Below, one piece after another: positions 61,451 to 64,000 of a stretch of 64,000 nucleotides of DNA. The stretch is from positions 2,810,565 to 2,874,564 of the forward strand of contig JAKZAN010000001.1 in NCBI GenBank assembly GCA_023053545.1, given 5' to 3'. Below the pieces are notes generated by a model. It was not told where the DNA came from. It did no database searches and worked only from the letters and a program-made list of their open reading frames with translations. Every line of letters begins with the position of its first letter. The first letter of the stretch is position 1. The position numbers were made by a program, and so were the translations under genes. The DNA comes from Lepidurus packardi. Its lineage: Eukaryota; Arthropoda; Branchiopoda; Notostraca; Triopsidae.

Positions 61451-63134
61451 TTGGTATCAAATGCTGTCGGAACCGTAGAAGGACTCCTAAGAGGCTGCTT
61501 ATGAAGTCTGGTCCTTTGATTAACGATTCGTTTAAAGATTTTCCTTCGCAAGTCGCAGAAGCATCAAAGACAACACGTATCTTTTTTGGCTTGTTCGGAT
61601 TGATCACGGCGTGATGAGGTAAGTACCACGTCCGTCCAACTGGTCCAGGTAGTTCAGAACTCTGTAGACGCTTAGCGAAGCAGCGATCAATGTATTCGTC
61701 AATAATATCTGTATAACGAGAGGCCAATGTTGGATCTTGCTTGAATCGACGTTCCAACATAAACAACCGACGTAGAGCTTGATTTCTATTGTTCGGGAGG
61801 ACGACGTCATCACTTTTCCACACAAGGCCAATCTCGTAGCGTTCGCCACTATGTCGAGTGGTGGTTTCCAGAATGGCCAGTGCTCGTGTTTCTTCTTGAG
61901 TTTTCGGATTATCGATGATCTTAACGCCAAGAGAATCAATGCTCCAGAAGTTTTGAACAGTGGCGTCAAGGTCGGATTCGGGATTATTGCCATGGATGAA
62001 GTTGACATGAGGAAACACAGCGCCTTTGGTCCTTGCGGGTTGGGCAAACGATCCAACAACGCACCAACCAAACGGTGTTAACAAGGCTTGTAGTCCTCGT
62101 GATCCATCCAGTGGCTTCCGCATATCCAAATGCTCGTGGGCTTCCGGTACGTCCATGCCGATCAAAACGGTAACTTGCGTGGAGTCAATCAAAGGTATAT
62201 CGAGGTTTGCTAAATGACTCCATTTCGATTTTTCGGTTGGCCAATTGATCTTTCTTCGGGACAGATTGAGTTTCGGAACGGTGCTAGCTTTAGGTATTTT
62301 GAAGCAACAACGTCCATCGTTAGATGCGGCTTCGAAACTAACAGTTTGGCTCAAAAATTCTGGGTCGCTTCCATGGAAGGTACCCAGGCGAAGCAATCGA
62401 GATGGACCTTCGAGGTTAAGCTGTTTAGCTGCTCTTTCGTGAATTAGAGAAACTTCGCTTCCTGAATCCAATAGCGCGAAAGTGTGGAATTGGCGTCCAT
62501 TTGCTTGTAAACGAATCGGAACAATTGATAAAAGGATGGCCTCGGCAGTTGAGGTAGCAGTGGTGCCCACGTGCCCATGTGAAGTTGAAGCGTCACTGGG
62601 CTTCCGGAAGGCCTGCTCTCCGGTCGTAGCTCGTCTAGGGAAGACTCTTTCAGCGCCGTGCAGCAAGGGATGATGGAAAGATTTGCAACCATCGGTTCCA
62701 CATTCACGATTTCGTTTGCAATCTTTCGAGATGTGTTGTTGTACGAGACAGCGAAAACAACATCCCTTTTCCTTGGCTAATTGAGCTCGTTCGTTTGGGG
62801 TCTTCGATGACAACATGGGACAGCTAGCAGGGTCGTGCCTTTCATCGCAAAAACAGCATGTTCGTTGCGATGCGGAAAGGTCATCAGCGGTTGCCAATAC
62901 CGTTGGAAAGGTGGGGTGTGCGGGGTATTTCGTCTGGCTCGGCTTCGGGTCATTCGTCCGTTTACCATTGCCAGTGTTCTTCGGGACTGCGAAAAGGGGC
63001 CGGACCATCATCTCTGCAGTGACATACTCGTTTAACCAGTTGTCAAGGTCCCTGAGTGTGGGCGACCTAGTGGGGAGGATTTTGACGAGCTGTCTACCCC
63101 ATTCACTTCGTAGTTTGTCAGGAAGTTTGTTCAT
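61164..63134 (-). pseudogene. pol: BEL/Pao gag-pol, middle part: zinc knuckles, A17-type protease, start of RT
   Basis: In frame with the upstream Gag segment but separated from it by one TAG, so the ATG at 63134 is an internal Met rather than a true start. Knuckles are at residues 94-105 (CFCDERHDPASC region) and at 126-139 (CFRCLVQQHISKDC), followed by another Cys/His cluster. The protease motif ALLDSGSEVSLIH has its DSG at 223-225, as in Pao peptidases. The RT N-terminal part begins about residue 430 (GLVWKSDD; YLPHHAVINP; IRVVFDASA). The true frame leaves near 61444 at a run of A residues, and the remaining codons down to 61164 are out of frame. Confidence 0.88.
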
Positions 63135-63164
63135 AACTTGCTCCAGTATGCCACCAGAATTCAG

Positions 63165-63989
63165 CTAGTGCCCATAACCAGTATGATCGAGTGTGGAAGC
63201 GATTCCATGAAGCCTCATGGCGAAAGATTTGAGGGGTTCGAAGTTATCGGTATGAAGGGTTGGGAGATCGATTAGATCGCGAAGGTAAGCACGAGAAACG
63301 AGATGTGGGTTACCGTATCGATGGTAAAGCTCTTCGAGTGCTTGCCAATAAAGTTGAGGGCTATGGAGCGAGTCTGCAATGCTCTGGGAGACGTTCGGGT
63401 GGAGATATGTACGAAGAAGAGTCAAACGATATGAATCGGAAGGGGCAACGTCATGAACGAGGGTCTTGAACGACGATATGAACATGGGCCACTCTTTCGG
63501 GTCGCCGGAAAACTTCTTAATATCTATTTTCGGTAAGTGAGCGCCAAGCCGGGATGGATTTGCGGATAATAGCGGTGTAACCTCGCGCCGTTGGATCCAA
63601 TCATCGGCTCTGGTAGCAACCGTGAAGTTTTGCGATGCCAACTCAGCGTGATTTAAACTTGCAGAGCTCGAAATCATGTTGGATGGTGTTGGGAATGAGA
63701 CGGCTCGATTTGCGGGTGGTGTTCGGCGGTAAGTCGGACCCGAAGGACGGGGTATGAGCGATTCAAATCCCATGTCCGATTGTTGTGGCAGTCGTTGGAA
63801 CAATGGTGGAGGTATCTGTCGAATTCTTTCTGCGTTGGGGCTGTTGGTAGGAATTTGGGGTATCGGTTCTTCGTGGACCGGTACAGCTAGATTCGTTTCA
63901 TCAGAACCAATCAGTCGGGAATTAGCTAGTGAGGAAACAGGAATCTCCCCATCTTCCTCGGCGCCTCTGCGAATAATATCTTCTTCCAT
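63165..63989 (-). pseudogene. gag: BEL/Pao gag, N-terminal part, ended by an in-frame TAG
   Basis: Begins at an ATG 11 bases from the window edge and may be preceded by more coding sequence outside. The first 140 residues are low-complexity and Pro/Ser-rich. From about residue 150 it shows the BEL Gag-type (DUF1759-like) core: LPKIDIKKFSGDPKEWPMF, then LRTYLHPNVSQSIADSL and ALEELYHRYGNP. TAG at 63165-63167 stops it. The same frame continues open through the next feature, so this is one premature stop rather than a gene boundary, unless readthrough is used. Confidence 0.85.
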
Positions 63990-64000
63990 TCGTCTTGCCT

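Larger units (their letters stand above)
57954..64000 (-). mobile_element. BEL/Pao LTR retrotransposon, 3' portion (continues beyond the window)
   Basis: Minus-strand element running off the right edge. In element order it has Gag, A17-type protease, RT, RNase H-like region, integrase and a C-terminal module, then a 3' noncoding region with a probable 3' LTR ending at 57954. The junction with satellite is abrupt: ...aattaagtc then tgaaatgcg. As assembled it has an in-frame TAG in gag and a one-base frame break at the start of RT. The 5' LTR, primer-binding site and target duplication cannot be seen. Confidence 0.92.

Overview
The window reads as eukaryotic heterochromatin, most likely from an arthropod and probably an insect. 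No host single-copy gene, tRNA, rRNA or CRISPR array was recognised. About 38 kb is one AT-rich satellite with a 20-bp monomer (consensus aattcatgaattaagtcagt). The other 26 kb or so is five retrotransposon insertions from four groups. The insect inference rests on an env-bearing Ty3/gypsy element with a baculovirus-F-like envelope, a BEL/Pao element, a Mag-like gypsy element and an R1/Jockey-type non-LTR element. That combination is typical of insects but not proof.

Layout: satellite 1-5122; 5'-truncated non-LTR element, copy 1, about 5135-7789 (+); satellite 7790-10284; complete env-bearing Ty3/gypsy element 10285-19614 (- strand, two LTRs of about 520 bp, 4-bp target duplication); satellite 19615-28435; non-LTR element, copy 2, 28436-31877 (+), retaining the end of ORF1 and all of ORF2 but with two nonsense codons; satellite 31878-36102; complete Mag-like Ty3/gypsy element 36103-40466 (+) with 98-bp LTRs and an open 1260-codon gag-pol; satellite 40467-57953, broken by a 100-N assembly gap at 55339-55438; BEL/Pao element 57954-64000 (- strand), running off the right edge so that its 5' LTR is outside the window.

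The satellite is the most distinctive part. Each monomer holds a perfect 12-bp palindrome (AATTCATGAATT) plus an 8-bp spacer. Monomer variants are arranged in an irregular higher-order pattern, punctuated by a recurring AATTAATTA-rich cassette. Long stretches have been copied in tandem with offsets of 320, 640, 1120-1140, 1480 and 2089 bp, and there are dispersed copies at about 3.6 and 5.3 kb.

The transposons look young: LTR pairs differ at only one to three positions and the two non-LTR copies are nearly identical. Most carry one or two inactivating lesions. In the env-bearing gypsy element, gag and pol are linked by a textbook -1 frameshift heptamer (A AAA AAC) next to the gag stop. In the non-LTR element, ORF1 and ORF2 overlap as TGATG. 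The single-base frame breaks in the gypsy pol, gypsy env and BEL RT all lie at homopolymers, so assembly error is a live alternative to real mutation. Several long open frames begin at TTG when non-ATG starts are allowed. Starts given here were re-derived from the sequence.
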